Source of the DNA: Typhlomys cinereus
Lineage: Eukaryota; Chordata; Mammalia; Rodentia; Platacanthomyidae
Length of the DNA stretch: 64,000 nt
Reading direction: 5' to 3'
Assembly (NCBI GenBank): GCA_023101885.1
Contig: JALPQD010000920.1
Location: 208,627 to 272,626, forward strand
The notes under the pieces are model-generated. The model searched no databases. It had not been told where the DNA came from and worked only from the letters and a program-made list of their open reading frames with translations. Numbering within the stretch: position 1 is the first letter of the stretch; each line of letters starts with the position of its first letter. Shown in pieces: positions 25,340-35,910 of the stretch. The translations under genes and the position numbers were made by a program.

Positions 25340-25690
25340 ACTGTGTGATAGGTAATCTTGATAGTCATATTCACAGAATCTAGAATCATCTAGGAGACAA
25401 ATCTCTGGGCATATCAAGGAGGGTGTTTCTAGATTGTGTTAACCGAGGTAGGAAGATCCATCCTAAATGTGGGCAGCACCATCCTATGAGGTGGGGTCCT
25501 GGAACAAAGAGGAGAGGGTAAGTTGAAAACCTGTCTTTGTTGACTGTGGACTCTGTGACCAACTGCCTCAAACTCTTGCTGCCACACTTCTCCCACCATA
25601 AGGCACTGTTCCTCCACATCAAGTACCAGAATAAAACTCTCCTTGCTTATGTTGCTTTGTCAGTATTTTGTTACAACAACCCGAAAACAT
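25340..25690 (+). repeat. Old rodent interspersed repeat (URR1/hAT-like, name tentative)
   Basis: 'CACAGAATCTAGAATCATCTAGGAGACAAATCTCTGGGC', 'TAAATGTGGGCAGCACCATCC' and 'AATAAAACTCTCCTTGCTTATGTTGCTTTGTCAG' are features of a common rodent non-autonomous repeat. Related copies lie at 31385 and 41930. Confidence 0.55.
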
Positions 25691-25774
25691 CTATTGCATA
25701 CTGTCGTGCCTGCTTTCCTATCCATTCCAGTGCCATCTTTTCCCTTTGGCAGTAGGAAGGCTTGGAAGTCCAGA

Positions 25775-26150
25775 TTATCTCAGTTACTTTTTCTGCTGTT
25801 GTGATAAAATACTCTGCAAAATAACTTAAAGGAGAAAGTATTTGTGTTGGCTTACAGTTCAAGAGTACAGTTCATCATAGTGGGGAAATCAGGGCAGTGG
25901 GAGCTTGAAGCAGTGGGTTATATCACATCCACACATGAGCTAGAGACAAATGAATGTATGCTAACGATCAGTTCCCTTTTTCCATTTGCAAAGGATTCCA
26001 GCCAGGCAACACAACCACCACACCCACAGTGGATGGGTCTTCCCGCCTCAATTAACTTAAATATTATAATCTTCCATAGGCATGCCCAGAGGCTGTCTCA
26101 CAAGTGATTCTAGATCTGTCAACTTGATAATTAACATTAACCACTGAATA
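25775..26150 (-). repeat. Old rodent interspersed repeat, antisense
   Basis: 'CTCAGTTACTTTTTCTGCTGTTGTGATAAAATAC', 'GGCTTACAGTTCAAGAGTACAGTTCATCATAGTGG' and 'CACCCACAGTGGATGGGTCTTCCCGCCTC' are the complement of a common rodent repeat. It is separated by ~85 bp from the sense repeat at 25340. Confidence 0.5.
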
Positions 26151-26189
26151 AATTGACATATGGCTGGTCAGTACCACCATGCTCCTGCA

Positions 26190-26560
26190 TTGTCATGGTT
26201 TGAATCATGTCTTCCTCAAAGAGAAAGAAGTAAGCTGTCCTAGTCTAGGGGTGTCTAGCCTTTTGGCATTGTAACATGATATCATCTAAAAATGGGTTGG
26301 GCCACATTCATCGTTATCATGGGACATATATTGTCTGTGGGCTATAGGTTGAATCTAGTCTCTGGTACCTATGAGTTTGGCCTTATTTGGAAGCAGAGGC
26401 TTATCAGATGCAATTGAGTCAGGATGAGGTCATCAGCATAGATTCTAGTACAATGACTATTGTCCTTGTGAGAAAAGAAAAAGAAGGAAGGGATTCTTGG
26501 AGACTGAGACAGAGGTGAAGATCTCCATCCACCCTCCATGGGAAATGGGAAAAAGGGCTG
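26190..26560 (+). repeat. Ancient mammalian LTR/transposon-like fragment
   Basis: 'TATAGGTTGAATCTAGTCTCTGGTACC', 'GGCCTTATTTGGAAGCAGAGGCTTATCAGATGCAATTGAGTCAGGATGAGGTCATC' and 'TGTCCTTGTGAGAAAAG' match a widespread mammalian repeat consensus. The exact family is not certain. Confidence 0.5.
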
Positions 26561-26889
26561 GAGCCGGGAGTGAGGGTGGAGTGGGGGAGAGGGGGGGAGG
26601 GTGTTACAAGTCCACCACTGTGAGAGGCTGGGTGCAGCAAGAAGCCTGTTCTTCAGTATCTCCTAGGGATCATGTTCTTGCTGACACATGGTTTCTGGCT
26701 TCAGGGCTCCTGGATTTTAAGATGCTGGTCCAAGGGTTTAGCAATTCTGTCCTTGTGCTCTCTTGGGCCATGTGTCTTCCTGCTGCCATGCAGTCTTATC
26801 AGGGCTTGTCTTCCTAATTCCAGCTGGTCACTGGATAAAAATAGACCAGCTACCAAGGATTCTGGTTTTGTGAAATATGCTATATGAAT

Positions 26890-27060
26890 TCTACTGGGGA
26901 TTCAGTTGTTGTTTCACTGTCCTTGCCCTGTAGATTAAGAAGCTGAGGCTCAGGGACAGCTCAACTACAAATTCATAGACCTGCTAAGGTGGTTCAGGTA
27001 GGAGGTAGACAGCAGAGATGGAACTCCATGATTTGTGATAACATCTCCTGACCTTTCAAA
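26890..27060 (+). mobile_element. MIR fragment
   Basis: 'TAGATTAAGAAGCTGAGGCTCAGGGACAGCTCAACTACAAATTCATAGACCTGC' and 'CAGCAGAGATGGAACTCC' follow the MIR core. Confidence 0.65.
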
Positions 27061-27174
27061 CCCATATCTGACTGTAAGTGGACATTGCTATGGAAAGGTG
27101 AGACTCCTGGAAAGAGCAGGACCTGCAGAATCACACCTATGTGATTTACATACCAACTGTTCCCCCAAGGTATA

Positions 27175-27480
27175 TATGTAGAGGTTTGGTCCTCAGAATG
27201 GTGGTTGAAAGTATGATAGCCCTTTCAGAGGTAAGGCCTATAGGAAGGCCCTTAATTCATTAGTAGAGTATCCTCCAAGGAGATGGTGGGATATTGGTCT
27301 CTCTCTCTAGTTCCAAATGAAGAATTTTGCTCCCGTTTGTGTTCCGGCCATAATATGACACGATGTGTCATACTTGGAGCCACTAATCTTGACTTTGATT
27401 TGAAGGTTAACCCTCTTTCTTTGGAAATAGCTTGTATCAGATAGTCACTGTAGTAACACAAAACTAACTGGTGTACATCC
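27175..27480 (+). repeat. Old MaLR-like or related repeat
   Basis: 'AGAGGTTTGGTCCTCAGAATGG', 'GAGGTAAGGCCTATAGGAAGGCCCTTAATTCATT' and 'AGATAGTCACTGTAGTAACACAAAACTAACTGG' resemble the same group as 9300 and 32213. Confidence 0.45.
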
Positions 27481-27489
27481 CTTTGGTGT

Positions 27490-27600
27490 TAGTTTTCAGC
27501 CACTTATGACCTGTGCAAGCTCATTGTATCTTGGACTCAATTCTACCACCTGTAAATGTAAACTGGAGAGAGTATGAGCTGAAGTCACCTGGCACAAAAG
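27490..27600 (+). mobile_element. MIR-like fragment
   Basis: 'GCCACTTATGACCTGTGCAAGCTCATTG...CAATTCTACCACCTGTAAATG' aligns with the MIR segment running from the 'tgaccttgggcaagtc' region to 'cctcatctgtaaaatg'. Confidence 0.5.
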
Positions 27601-28599
27601 GGGCCGTAGGTAAACGACAGCTACTCCAGCCATCACTATTGCACATTGTTCTTGGTGCTCAGCTCTCAGGCTGCCCCATGGTGGGAAATAACACCTACAT
27701 CTGTTTTCTGAGGCAGCGGATGCCAAAGAGGGTGCTGATGTTGGCAAGCATGCATTCCTGGTCTTGTACTGATGACTCTATCATTTGGGTCCATGCTGTC
27801 TGTGCGTGTTGACGTCTCTGTTTTCTCAATCACCCTTTTTGTCTGACCCCTAACACAATGAAATCTATCAAGTTGACAGATGATGACCAAGTGTGCCAGT
27901 AGCTTAGTTGTACTGATGACAGGGACCCTGTTGGGAAATCAGTGTGCAAGACAGCCCACTGCCTTTCCACTATCCTGGAACCGATGCCTAGTGATATCCA
28001 CCAAATGGTTTCCCGGGGCTCTCTTGACAGATAAGCTTTGGAGGCACAGGGCTGTGGATGGCTTGGTCAAGATCTCCCAGTGTTAGGAGTGCAGAGGCAT
28101 TTGTGGATTCCCAAAAACTTCCTGGATGCCTGTGCTTGTAGTGTACTGGTTCCCTCCCTTGGCTAACTCATGTGGTTGTAAATGCAGCTTGTGGCTGGAA
28201 GAGGAAAAGAGCTGTAGACTCAGTTTGATAGTTGGAGTTAGCGGGTCTTTGGTTCCCAGGAAAGTCCTGTGGACAGATGGAAGGGACAGCTAGAGACAGT
28301 AAGCAGAGACACTTATCTGAGTTTTGCAAGGTAGTTCAGCAAATGCTGATTGTGAGGTAGATATGAAGACAATGATTTTGGAGGCAGAAATAAGGCCTTC
28401 TGTCTTGTTTCTTTCCCACTCAAATTGGTCGATGGTGTTCATGGTCATGACAAATGTTGCCTCTAATTCCTTCACTCTGGCACAGGTCCCACTGAATATT
28501 GGCCATTGGTGTGAGTTGTCTAATTCTCTTATTTTGATGGCTTCTTTGCTTTCAACTGTGGATACCAAAAATGAAACAAAATGAAATGAAAAACCTCTT

Positions 28600-28985
28600 T
28601 AAGGGCTGAAGAGAAGGTTCAGTCAATAGCATTTACCTTGTGCATGCGAAAGCCTGAGTTTCATCCCTAGAGCCCATGTGAAAAAAAAACAGGCACAGTG
28701 GTTGTGGTGTATATTTGCAATCCCAGCACTGGGGAAGCAGAGACAGGGAGATTACTGGGGCTTGCTGGTCAACTAGCTTCTTTGGTAAGTTTCAAGCTAG
28801 TGAGAGACCCTGAATTGAAGAAAAGGTGGGCAGTTCCTGGGGGAAGAATACCCAAGTTTCTCCTCTGGCCTTCACACACATGTACATACACCTGTACTCC
28901 CCCATGCATGCACACAGACACAAAAATGAACATGCGTGTGCATACATACAAGCACAAAAATCTTTAAAATGAATAAAATATCTTG
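28600..28985 (+). mobile_element. B4/RSINE-like SINE
   Basis: A tRNA/ID-like head (GGGCTGAAGAGAAGGTTCAG) is followed by a B1-like middle (AATCCCAGCACTGGGGAAGCAG), 'AGTGAGAGACCCTGAATTG', a CA-rich tail and AATAAAATA. This is an ID/B1 composite, typical of rodent B4-like SINEs. Confidence 0.75.
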
Positions 28986-29124
28986 TATACAACTTCTTGA
29001 ATCCATCAACCTGCTTGCCAAGACAAATGGATGCTAAGCCTTTTCTAGTCTTTTTTTTTTCCCCACACCGATTCCAAAAGGAAAAAAATGGGTAAAGTCA
29101 TAATTCAAAATGTACCATTATTAC

Positions 29125-29387
29125 TATTTAAGGGGAACACGTGAAAGGGTTCAGGGAAAGGCCACTGGGTCCTTGTACATCATCGGAGAGGAGGTCCCAG
29201 AGGAAAATCAGGCATGCACAAGAAAGGACTCTCCGGGAATTGGGGCGGAAGGCACTGGGGGATGGGGAGGGAGAGGGGAGGGGAAGAGGAGCAGGGGGTT
29301 CGGGGGGAGGAGGAGGGAGGGAGGGAACTGGTGTACCTATTAAGTTTGCATGAGCTGAAATAATAATAAAAATGTATTAATAAAAAA
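29125..29387 (+). mobile_element. Short 5'-truncated L1 with target duplication
   Basis: 263 bp ending in AATAATAATAAAAATG-type A-rich sequence, with the L1 3' UTR polypurine tract (29255-29330). Flanks GTACCATTATTAC (29112-29124) and GTACCATCATTAC (29388-29400) differ at one base of 13. This shows an L1 insertion of only the 3' end. Confidence 0.85.
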
Positions 29388-30084
29388 GTACCATCATTAC
29401 AACAATAAAACAAATACATCTGTATCTATGGGAAAACTTTGCCCAAGCAGAACCCAAAGTGGAATATTAACAATGGGTTTCAAACCCAGGGATTGAGTAT
29501 CCTTTGATCAAATGCTAACAAATGAGAAACAAAACCCAGAGTGTTCATGGGCAAAGCTTTGGAATTATATTCACCCTAGAATCAATAGTTCTTCACAATG
29601 AAGGCCAGGCCACAAAGCCATCTCCCAAAATAGTAACAAGCTTTCCATCATCCTGGTGCTCTTTAAAAACTGCATGACCCAAATCCTCTGCTATCCATCT
29701 AGAAACCTCTACCCCACCTTATCCCTTCCACAATTCTACCTGGCACCTTTTTTATGACTTTCTTGGCCCATTCTGAGTAAGAGCAAGCATGAACAAGCAC
29801 AAAAGGCAAGAACATCTTTACTCTCAGCTGTGAGTGGGATTTTTTTCCCCATCGTTAGTGATATTTGTGGAAAGGAGGTGTGTGAGAAAAGTTGCAGTGG
29901 TAGGTTTCCAGGTGGCAAAGGCACCTCCTTGACAACAGATGGAAACCTTTTCAGAAAACAACCTCAAAGCTACAACTCTACAGGGAGAATCAGGGATGGG
30001 ACCACTCAAAGTCCTCAATAAGGGTAGAAGAAATAGAGCTGAGACTGCCCAGCTGGAGAGAGACAATCTAAGAGACCTTGGATG

Positions 30085-30334
30085 AGGGGTTGGGGAGATG
30101 GATCAATGATTAAAGCCTTTGCCTCACAATCAAAAGATCCTCAGATTCCAAGTTTAAAAAAATACTGAACGATATGGTGGTGGACTGTAATTCAACGCTG
30201 GAAGGCAGAGCCTGGGAAACCTCAGAGTAAAAAAATAATAAAGAGATAGAGCAATCCAGAATGATTCCCAATGTCACTCTTGGGCCTCCACATGCACACA
30301 TGCTCAAGTGCCCTCTTGTACACACAGCCACATA

Positions 30335-30384
<50 letters not shown>

Positions 30385-30385
30385 G
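30085..30385 (+). mobile_element. B2-like SINE with long (CA)n end
   Basis: Head GGGGTTGGGGAGATGGATCA, body 'GGCAGAGCCTGGGAAACCTC' and 'AGCAATCCAGAATGATTCCC', ending in a (CA)n tract (about 30336-30383). Diverged relative to the 44260 copy. Confidence 0.85.
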
Positions 30386-30530
30386 AGGGACTTTAGATGA
30401 GTGATTTTGCCCATGTCCCACCAAAGGCTGGGCATGTTACATTGCATTGTAGAGAATAATACCTAAGAGCTAGAGCTTTAAGGAAGGGAAATTGATTTGA
30501 GCTCACAGTTTCCAAATTTTCAGTCCCATT

Positions 30531-30785
30531 TGTAACAGTTCATCTGTATTGTTGCTTAAGAGAACATGGGATTTTATTTTCTCTTACAATAGTCTAGTTA
30601 CAGTTCCTTGTTTGGTTGGTAGGAAAGCCCACACTAATATCAAGGGACTGAGGGAACTGGCCACACCATATACATGAAATAGCTGAGAGAGGGACAATCC
30701 TTACTTGCTAGACCAGTATGTCTGGCTAAGTATACAGAAGGATGCCAACTTTTTCAACCAGCTCTCTCCATTTTATTCACTATTC
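30531..30785 (-). mobile_element. LTR-like repeat family B, truncated copy
   Basis: Begins TGTAACAGTTCATCTG and follows the family to 'CTCTCTCCATTTTATTCAC', then stops near 30785, where unrelated repeat-like sequence ('AAAATCATCATGGTGGAGAGAACATAG') begins. About 170 bp of the family is missing. Confidence 0.65.
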
Positions 30786-31384
30786 TGAAGGCCCATAGTG
30801 AAGAAAATCATCATGGTGGAGAGAACATAGTTCATGGTAGATGGGAAACAGAGAGATGCCAAGGAAGGGAAGGAGCTGAGGATGATATTTCCTTAAAAGA
30901 AACACCTTCACCAAACTGCTTCTTCCAACTAGACTTGCCTTCTAGACCTAGATCAGGGACTAAGACCTCAGAACTGTAGGCTCATATCAGTCTTCCCTGC
31001 TGAAAACATATGGGAAGGTGAGTGCAAACTACATCTCATGTAAGGCAGTTGAGCATTTACAGATTTGGAGTTCCAGAACCAGACCCCCATGGTTAATGAA
31101 GAATGACTTCACTGCTCCTGAGATGCACAAAGGTATCCAAAGGTGAGTGATTGCCCCAGATGTCAGGCCTAAGGTCATTCATCTAACCCAGAACACCTAG
31201 GACATCCAATGTGCTTCCCACCCTCTCATAGGATCCATCACAGTTAGCAGCAAACTAACAGCAAAAATAATCGTATTTTGGGTCACAAATACAGGAACTA
31301 CAAACGGCAGGATGCTGACAACTTCCTGTCTGACCATCTGTCTCTAAGTGCTTGACAATCACTACTTCTTTTAGAACATTACCT

Positions 31385-31775
31385 CTGTGATGATTAGACT
31401 TAAACATCGACCTGACATCTAGGGAGTGAACTTTTGGGCATACCTATGAGGAATAATTTAATTAAGATCTAAACCTAGGAGATTGTCTGGACTGTTGTGT
31501 TGAGGTGGGAAAACTGGCCATCATGGGCAGTACCATTCTATGTATTGCAACAGGAAGTGAGTTGAGGAGTCAAGCAAGCAGTTATGAAGTATTGATCCTT
31601 GACCTGTGTTCTTGCTGTGGCTATAATGTCACTAGTCCCTAATGCTGATCTAACTCCCCTGCCATGATGGATTGCAACCTGGAATTGTAAGTTGAAGAAA
31701 ACCCCATTCTCTTCTAAGTTCAGGTCAGATATTTATTGTAGCAGTAAGTGACAAAACTGAAAAGGCCTCCATGCT
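31385..31775 (+). repeat. Old rodent interspersed repeat, same group as 25340
   Basis: 'TTTTGGGCATACCTATGAGGAATAATTTAATTAAG', 'GTTGAGGTGGGAAAACTGGCC' and 'CCATGATGGATTGCAACCTGGAATTG' align with the group. Diverged. Confidence 0.5.
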
Positions 31776-32212
31776 GGAGCTTGAAAGCCCATGTTGGTCC
31801 TTCCATGATGCTCCGGGTTCCTGATAGTATCAGGAGGCCTGTGCTAGGCACCCCTATCTAGAGCTCATAAAATCATCTCCTTCATGCCATGGGCCTATCA
31901 GGTGCTGGTTTTGTGTTGAATAGCCCCTAGCACCTAAGTCCATCCAGAAGACAGAAATTTTAAATACCCCTTTTGTATCAGTTACCCAATATTAAATAGC
32001 TAATATATTTTATGTCAGATATTCAATATTTCCTAACACTTAAAAAAAGACCAAACAATAGTTCAGGTTTTAAAAACTTAAAAGATTCAGCCTCTGCTAT
32101 GCCTCCTGACACAGTAAGAGAACCTTGGGCATGAGGGAGGGATTTTAAGCTGATAAATAGCAAGCCCTGCATAATGAAGGTTTTCTATGAACAAGCTGTG
32201 AAGGTTTGCTCC

Positions 32213-32485
32213 AAACCTTTGGTTGTCACCAAAGGCTTATATATGTGGAAGACTCACTTGACAAGGCTGTTGGGAGATGGCAGGACCTTTGAGAGGTGAA
32301 ACCTACATGGAACCTTTAGGTCAGTGGGATCTTCTCCTGACCCTCTTATATTTTTCTCTCTTTCTGTTTGAAGTGTGTTTCCTCACACAGACCCATAGCA
32401 GGGGGATGCACTGAGCATGGAACCTTCAAGATTATGAACCTAAATCACCTTCTTCTCTTCATAAGTTGATTGTCTTAGGAATTTG
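32213..32485 (+). repeat. Old MaLR-like or related repeat
   Basis: 'AGGTTTGCTCCAAACC', 'CAGGACCTTTGAGAGGTGAAACC', 'CCTAAATCACCTTCTTCTCTTCATAAGTTGATTGTC'. Same layout as 9300 and 27175. Confidence 0.45.
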
Positions 32486-32924
32486 TTATGGAAAGAGAGA
32501 GCAAGCCAGCCAGCCAGTTTACCAGCAAGCCCACAGGATTTACCGCAATTGTGATCAATAAAAAGCACACACTCTGGAATACAGATTCTGGGGGCTGCTG
32601 TAGAAGGGACTGAGTGTTTGGGTGACTTGTATGTGTTGTGGACTGATCTATATTTGGGTTCCCTTGTTGCAGAGAAAAGCCTGGATCATTAAGTCATTTA
32701 TGGGCAGAACTTATGGGCAATTTTTCTTTTCTTCTTTCTTTCTTATTGGTGTGTGTGTATGTGTGTGTGTATGGTGAATGTTTGTGTATACACATGTGTG
32801 TAGTTGTGTGTGCACAATGTAAATATTCTTTATTGTAAATATCGCTTATATACTCCACCCAACCTGATAGAATATTGATGCTGTGTGTCTTCCTCTATTG
32901 TTCTCTACCTTTTTTTTCCATTTG

Positions 32925-32964
<40 letters not shown>

Positions 32965-33085
32965 ACGCCCATGCTGTGGTGGTCAGAGGACAGCCTGTGG
33001 CAGTCAGTCTCTCCACCATGTAGATTCTAGGGATCAAACTTAAGTGGTCGGGCTTGGAGGCAAAATCCAGCTTGTTGGCCCTTAT
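32925..33085 (-). mobile_element. Antisense B3-like SINE with (GT)n
   Basis: (GT)n at 32927-32962, then 'GGTCAGAGGACAGCCTGTGGCAGTCAGTCTCTCC' and 'TTCTAGGGATCAAACTTAAGTGG', the characteristic complement of B3/RSINE bodies. Confidence 0.75.
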
Positions 33086-33269
33086 TTTTTGAAATAATGT
33101 CTTCACTGACACTGGGGCTCACAGATTGGGTGACCAGTGAGACCCTGGTATTTACCTGTCTCTGCTCCCTCAGAGCACTGCTGCACTTGACTTTATGTGG
33201 ATTCTGGGAAGCTGAACTTCTGATTGTATGTTTGTACTTCAATTTCTTTACCATTGGTGGTGTTTCCTC

Positions 33270-33370
33270 GGCCCTCTTTTTTCTTTCAGACAAGTTCTCT
33301 TCTAGCTCAGGCTGGCTTCGAATTCTTTCTACATAACTGAGGATGACTTGAACCTTTTTCTTTTTTCCTT
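33270..33370 (-). mobile_element. Antisense B1 fragment
   Basis: 'AGACAAGTTCTCTTCTAGCTCAGGCTGGCTTCGAATTC...TAACTGAGGATGACTTGAACC' is the complement of the B1 3' half. It runs into a pyrimidine-rich tract (33350-33415). Confidence 0.75.
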
Positions 33371-33415
33371 TCCTCTCCCTCTCTCCCTTTCTTCCTTCTT
33401 TCTTTTTTTCAAGTG

Positions 33416-34200
33416 TATGTGTGTATAGGGCACATGCATATGTGTGTAAGAACTTGTAGGAGGAACCGGATCAGGCAGGCCTGTATTAAGATCTCTGATC
33501 GACCATTCTTACAACCATTACTTACACCTGGGGAGCATGCCACTCAGGGATCATCTGTATGGGCTGCATGTGCGAATGCAACTTCCCCAAGCTACACCTG
33601 CTGCCGCGCCTGGTGCTGACGTCAATCGCCTGGCTGAGAGGACCAATCCGGTCAGGATGACTCAGCAAAAGCTCCTGCTGAGACTTATGGGAGGTTGGGT
33701 GGGGTATATAAGCGATATTTACAATAAAGAAGCCCGAGAGCCTGCAAACGAGCTTGCAAGCCTGAGAGTCTGAGAGCCTGCTTTGCCACTCGCCTGACTC
33801 CCGGAGTCTGTGCCATTGTTTCCACGCAGGCTTATCCCCGCCCCCAAGGGTCTCTGTGGGCCCCCCAGAATGCTACAAGAACTTATATGTGGATGGGCAC
33901 ACACATGTATACATGTGTGTATGCATGCAAGTGAAGGCTTGAAATTGATATTGAAAATCATCCTTCATTACTCTCACATTTATTATTTTGAGGTTGAGTC
34001 TTTAATAATTCCAGATTTTGCCTGTAAGGTAGTCTGGTTAGCAATTTATTCTGAATATTCCAGGCTCCAGTTTCTAGGGCTGAATTACACGCAAGCTACT
34101 ATATCTACCTTTCATTTTATATGGGATCTGAGAATTGAAAATCCGGTCTTTTTCCTTTTACAGAAAGTGCTTTAACTGTTGAACCATTTCTCTAACCCCT
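33416..34200 (-). mobile_element. Antisense B2-like SINE interrupted by the solo LTR
   Basis: The GT-rich (antisense CA tail) part lies at 33416-33454 and the body continues from 33878 to about 34200. It ends in the antisense tRNA-like head (reading ...ACTGTTGAACCATTTCTCTAACCCC). The two parts join cleanly once the 423-bp LTR and one 6-bp duplication are removed. The body is diverged from the young SINE copies, so the SINE is older than the LTR. Confidence 0.75.
33455..33877 (+). mobile_element. Solo LTR of a class II (ERVK/IAP-like) endogenous retrovirus
   Basis: A 423-bp element begins TGTAGG and ends GCTACA, a short inverted repeat with TG...CA ends. It is bounded by a perfect 6-bp target duplication AGAACT (33449-33454 and 33878-33883). 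Inside are a CRE palindrome TGACGTCA (33617-33624), a CCAAT box (33643-33647), a TATA box TATATAAG (33705-33712) and a polyadenylation signal AATAAA (33723-33728). A 6-bp duplication is typical of class II ERVs. No internal retroviral sequence is present, so it is a solo LTR left by LTR-LTR recombination. It sits inside an older antisense SINE that resumes after the duplication. It is GC-richer and less decayed than its surroundings, hence probably young. Promoter motifs look intact; activity is unknown. Confidence 0.9.
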
Positions 34201-34400
34201 GACCTTGAAATTCTGATCTTCTTTTCCCCATTTGTTGTGATTACAGGTAAGTGTGTATCCACAAGTTTTGTCTATTCAGTGCCAGGGTGGGGATGGGGTT
34301 GAACCTAGTGTTTCCTACATGCTAAGCATACACTTTATCAACTGAACCATACCCCCAGTCCTGAACCATACCCAGTGTTCCTTTTGAAACCTTCAGCAAG
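34200..34400 (-). mobile_element. Antisense B1/ID-like SINE
   Basis: 'GACCTTGAAATTCTGATC...TGTTGTGATTACAGG' then 'GGTTGAACCTAGTG...GCTAAGCATACACTTTATCAACTGAACC'. Directly follows the LTR-containing SINE. Confidence 0.7.
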
Positions 34401-34960
34401 TGTGTATAAATGAACATAACTCTGCTAGCTTTCTTCATAGTTTCTTCTCAAGGATCTCCAGGGAGAGGGGCAAAGAGTTGTCCTCATGCTTCCTGTGGCC
34501 ATACATCCTGGCCTACAGCCCAAGACAGCACTCAAATCTTTGAGATTAGGGCAAAACCCATGGATCTTGTTCTTTTCTCAGGGGCTTGCTATTGTTTCTG
34601 CTTTTAATTCACCCTAAGCCCTGGGCTTCGCCTCTTTCCTTCTTCCAGTCACCTCAGTAGAGTTGGTATGAACATTGTTCACAAATCTCCTGTAAGTAAT
34701 TCAGCTAAGTTGTAAAATCAATGCCTATTTCAAGCATGTATTGTGCCATGTCTTCAGAGGGGCATCAAACCTCGGTCCCCACATTTCCCACCTCTCTCTA
34801 CGCATAGACACAGACACTATAGACATTGGAAAGTCCCCTTCTGAATCATGACATCATGGACATCATGAGAACAAATGAATTAAGAGCCATGGCCCATGAT
34901 GGGCAGGTGATAGGCTGGCTCCTGAGTGTAGGACAAAGGGAGTTGTCCATGCAAGTAGGT

Positions 34961-35369
34961 TGTTTCAGTTTGCCTGAATGTCGTTGATTTATTCACAGCA
35001 AAACAGCTTATGGGAATTAGGGATTATATTTTTGCTTAAGATTGTCCAGTTACATTTCTTAGTCTAGCTTGGCAGGAAGTTCATATTGGCAGCAGAAACT
35101 GAGAAAACCGACCATACCATATGCATAGGACTGCTGAAAGAGAAGCAAATCTCACTTGCTAGACAAGCATGTCTATTCAAATATGCCAAAGAATGCCAAC
35201 TTACTAAACAGCTCTCTCTGTCTTGTTCATCTATCCAGGGAAATGTTCCACTCATTTGGACTGGGTCTTCCCCATCAATTAGACAATTTCTTTTATGTAT
35301 TCTTGTTCATAGTTGTGCTCAAAGTTCAGCCTGCAGTTGTCAAATTGACACCTGTATCAAACTAGCACA
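34961..35369 (-). mobile_element. LTR-like repeat family B, diverged copy
   Basis: Begins TGTTTCAGTTTGCCTG and ends near CTAGCACA. The body has 'AGTCTAGCTTGGCAGGAAG' and 'GACAAGCATGTCTATTC'. More diverged than the others. Confidence 0.65.
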
Positions 35370-35744
35370 GAGATGCACCGGAAAGCTTCCCCTTGCACCT
35401 CCTCATTCCACAGGCGTGCACTGTGGTGTGCACTTTGCTTAGACTGTCTGCTTGTCTTCTGCTGACAGTCAGCTTCCCTGGGGCCTTGCATCAGGGGCAG
35501 GCTTCACTTCAGCAGAGCCTTGTTCTTTGTGAGATCTGCCCCTTGTTCTTCGGCCCTGTTCTTCATTCACAGCCTAGTCAGCAGTCCAGTTTTGCAGTAC
35601 TTGCTTCTGCTCACAGTTCCTCAATAATGGTGCCTCCTCCTTTTGGGGCCTGGGCTCTGGAGGGTAGGCGTCTTCACTCAGAAGGAGCCCTGGAACTAGT
35701 GCTGAGACATGTTTGCCATAGACAGTGAACCCATCGGTTTTTAG

Positions 35745-35910
35745 AGGAAAAATTAAACTGGGTGTGGGGAAGCATAATTGGAATTCTAGTACTCAGAGGC
35801 AAGAGGATCCTCAGGAGTTCCAGACCATTTGGTCTACCTAGTGAGTTCCAGGTCAGCCTGGGCTATCAATGTAGCATGATCCTCCCTTGAAAGACACACA
35901 AAGATGAAAT
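35745..35910 (+). mobile_element. B1 SINE
   Basis: Left-to-right B1 features: 'TGGGTGTGGGGAAGCATAATTGGAATTCTAGTACTCAGAGGCAAGAGG', 'GTTCCAGACCATTTGGTCTACC', 'AGTGAGTTCCAGGTCAGCCTGGGC'. This is a 7SL-derived monomer with moderate divergence. Confidence 0.85.
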
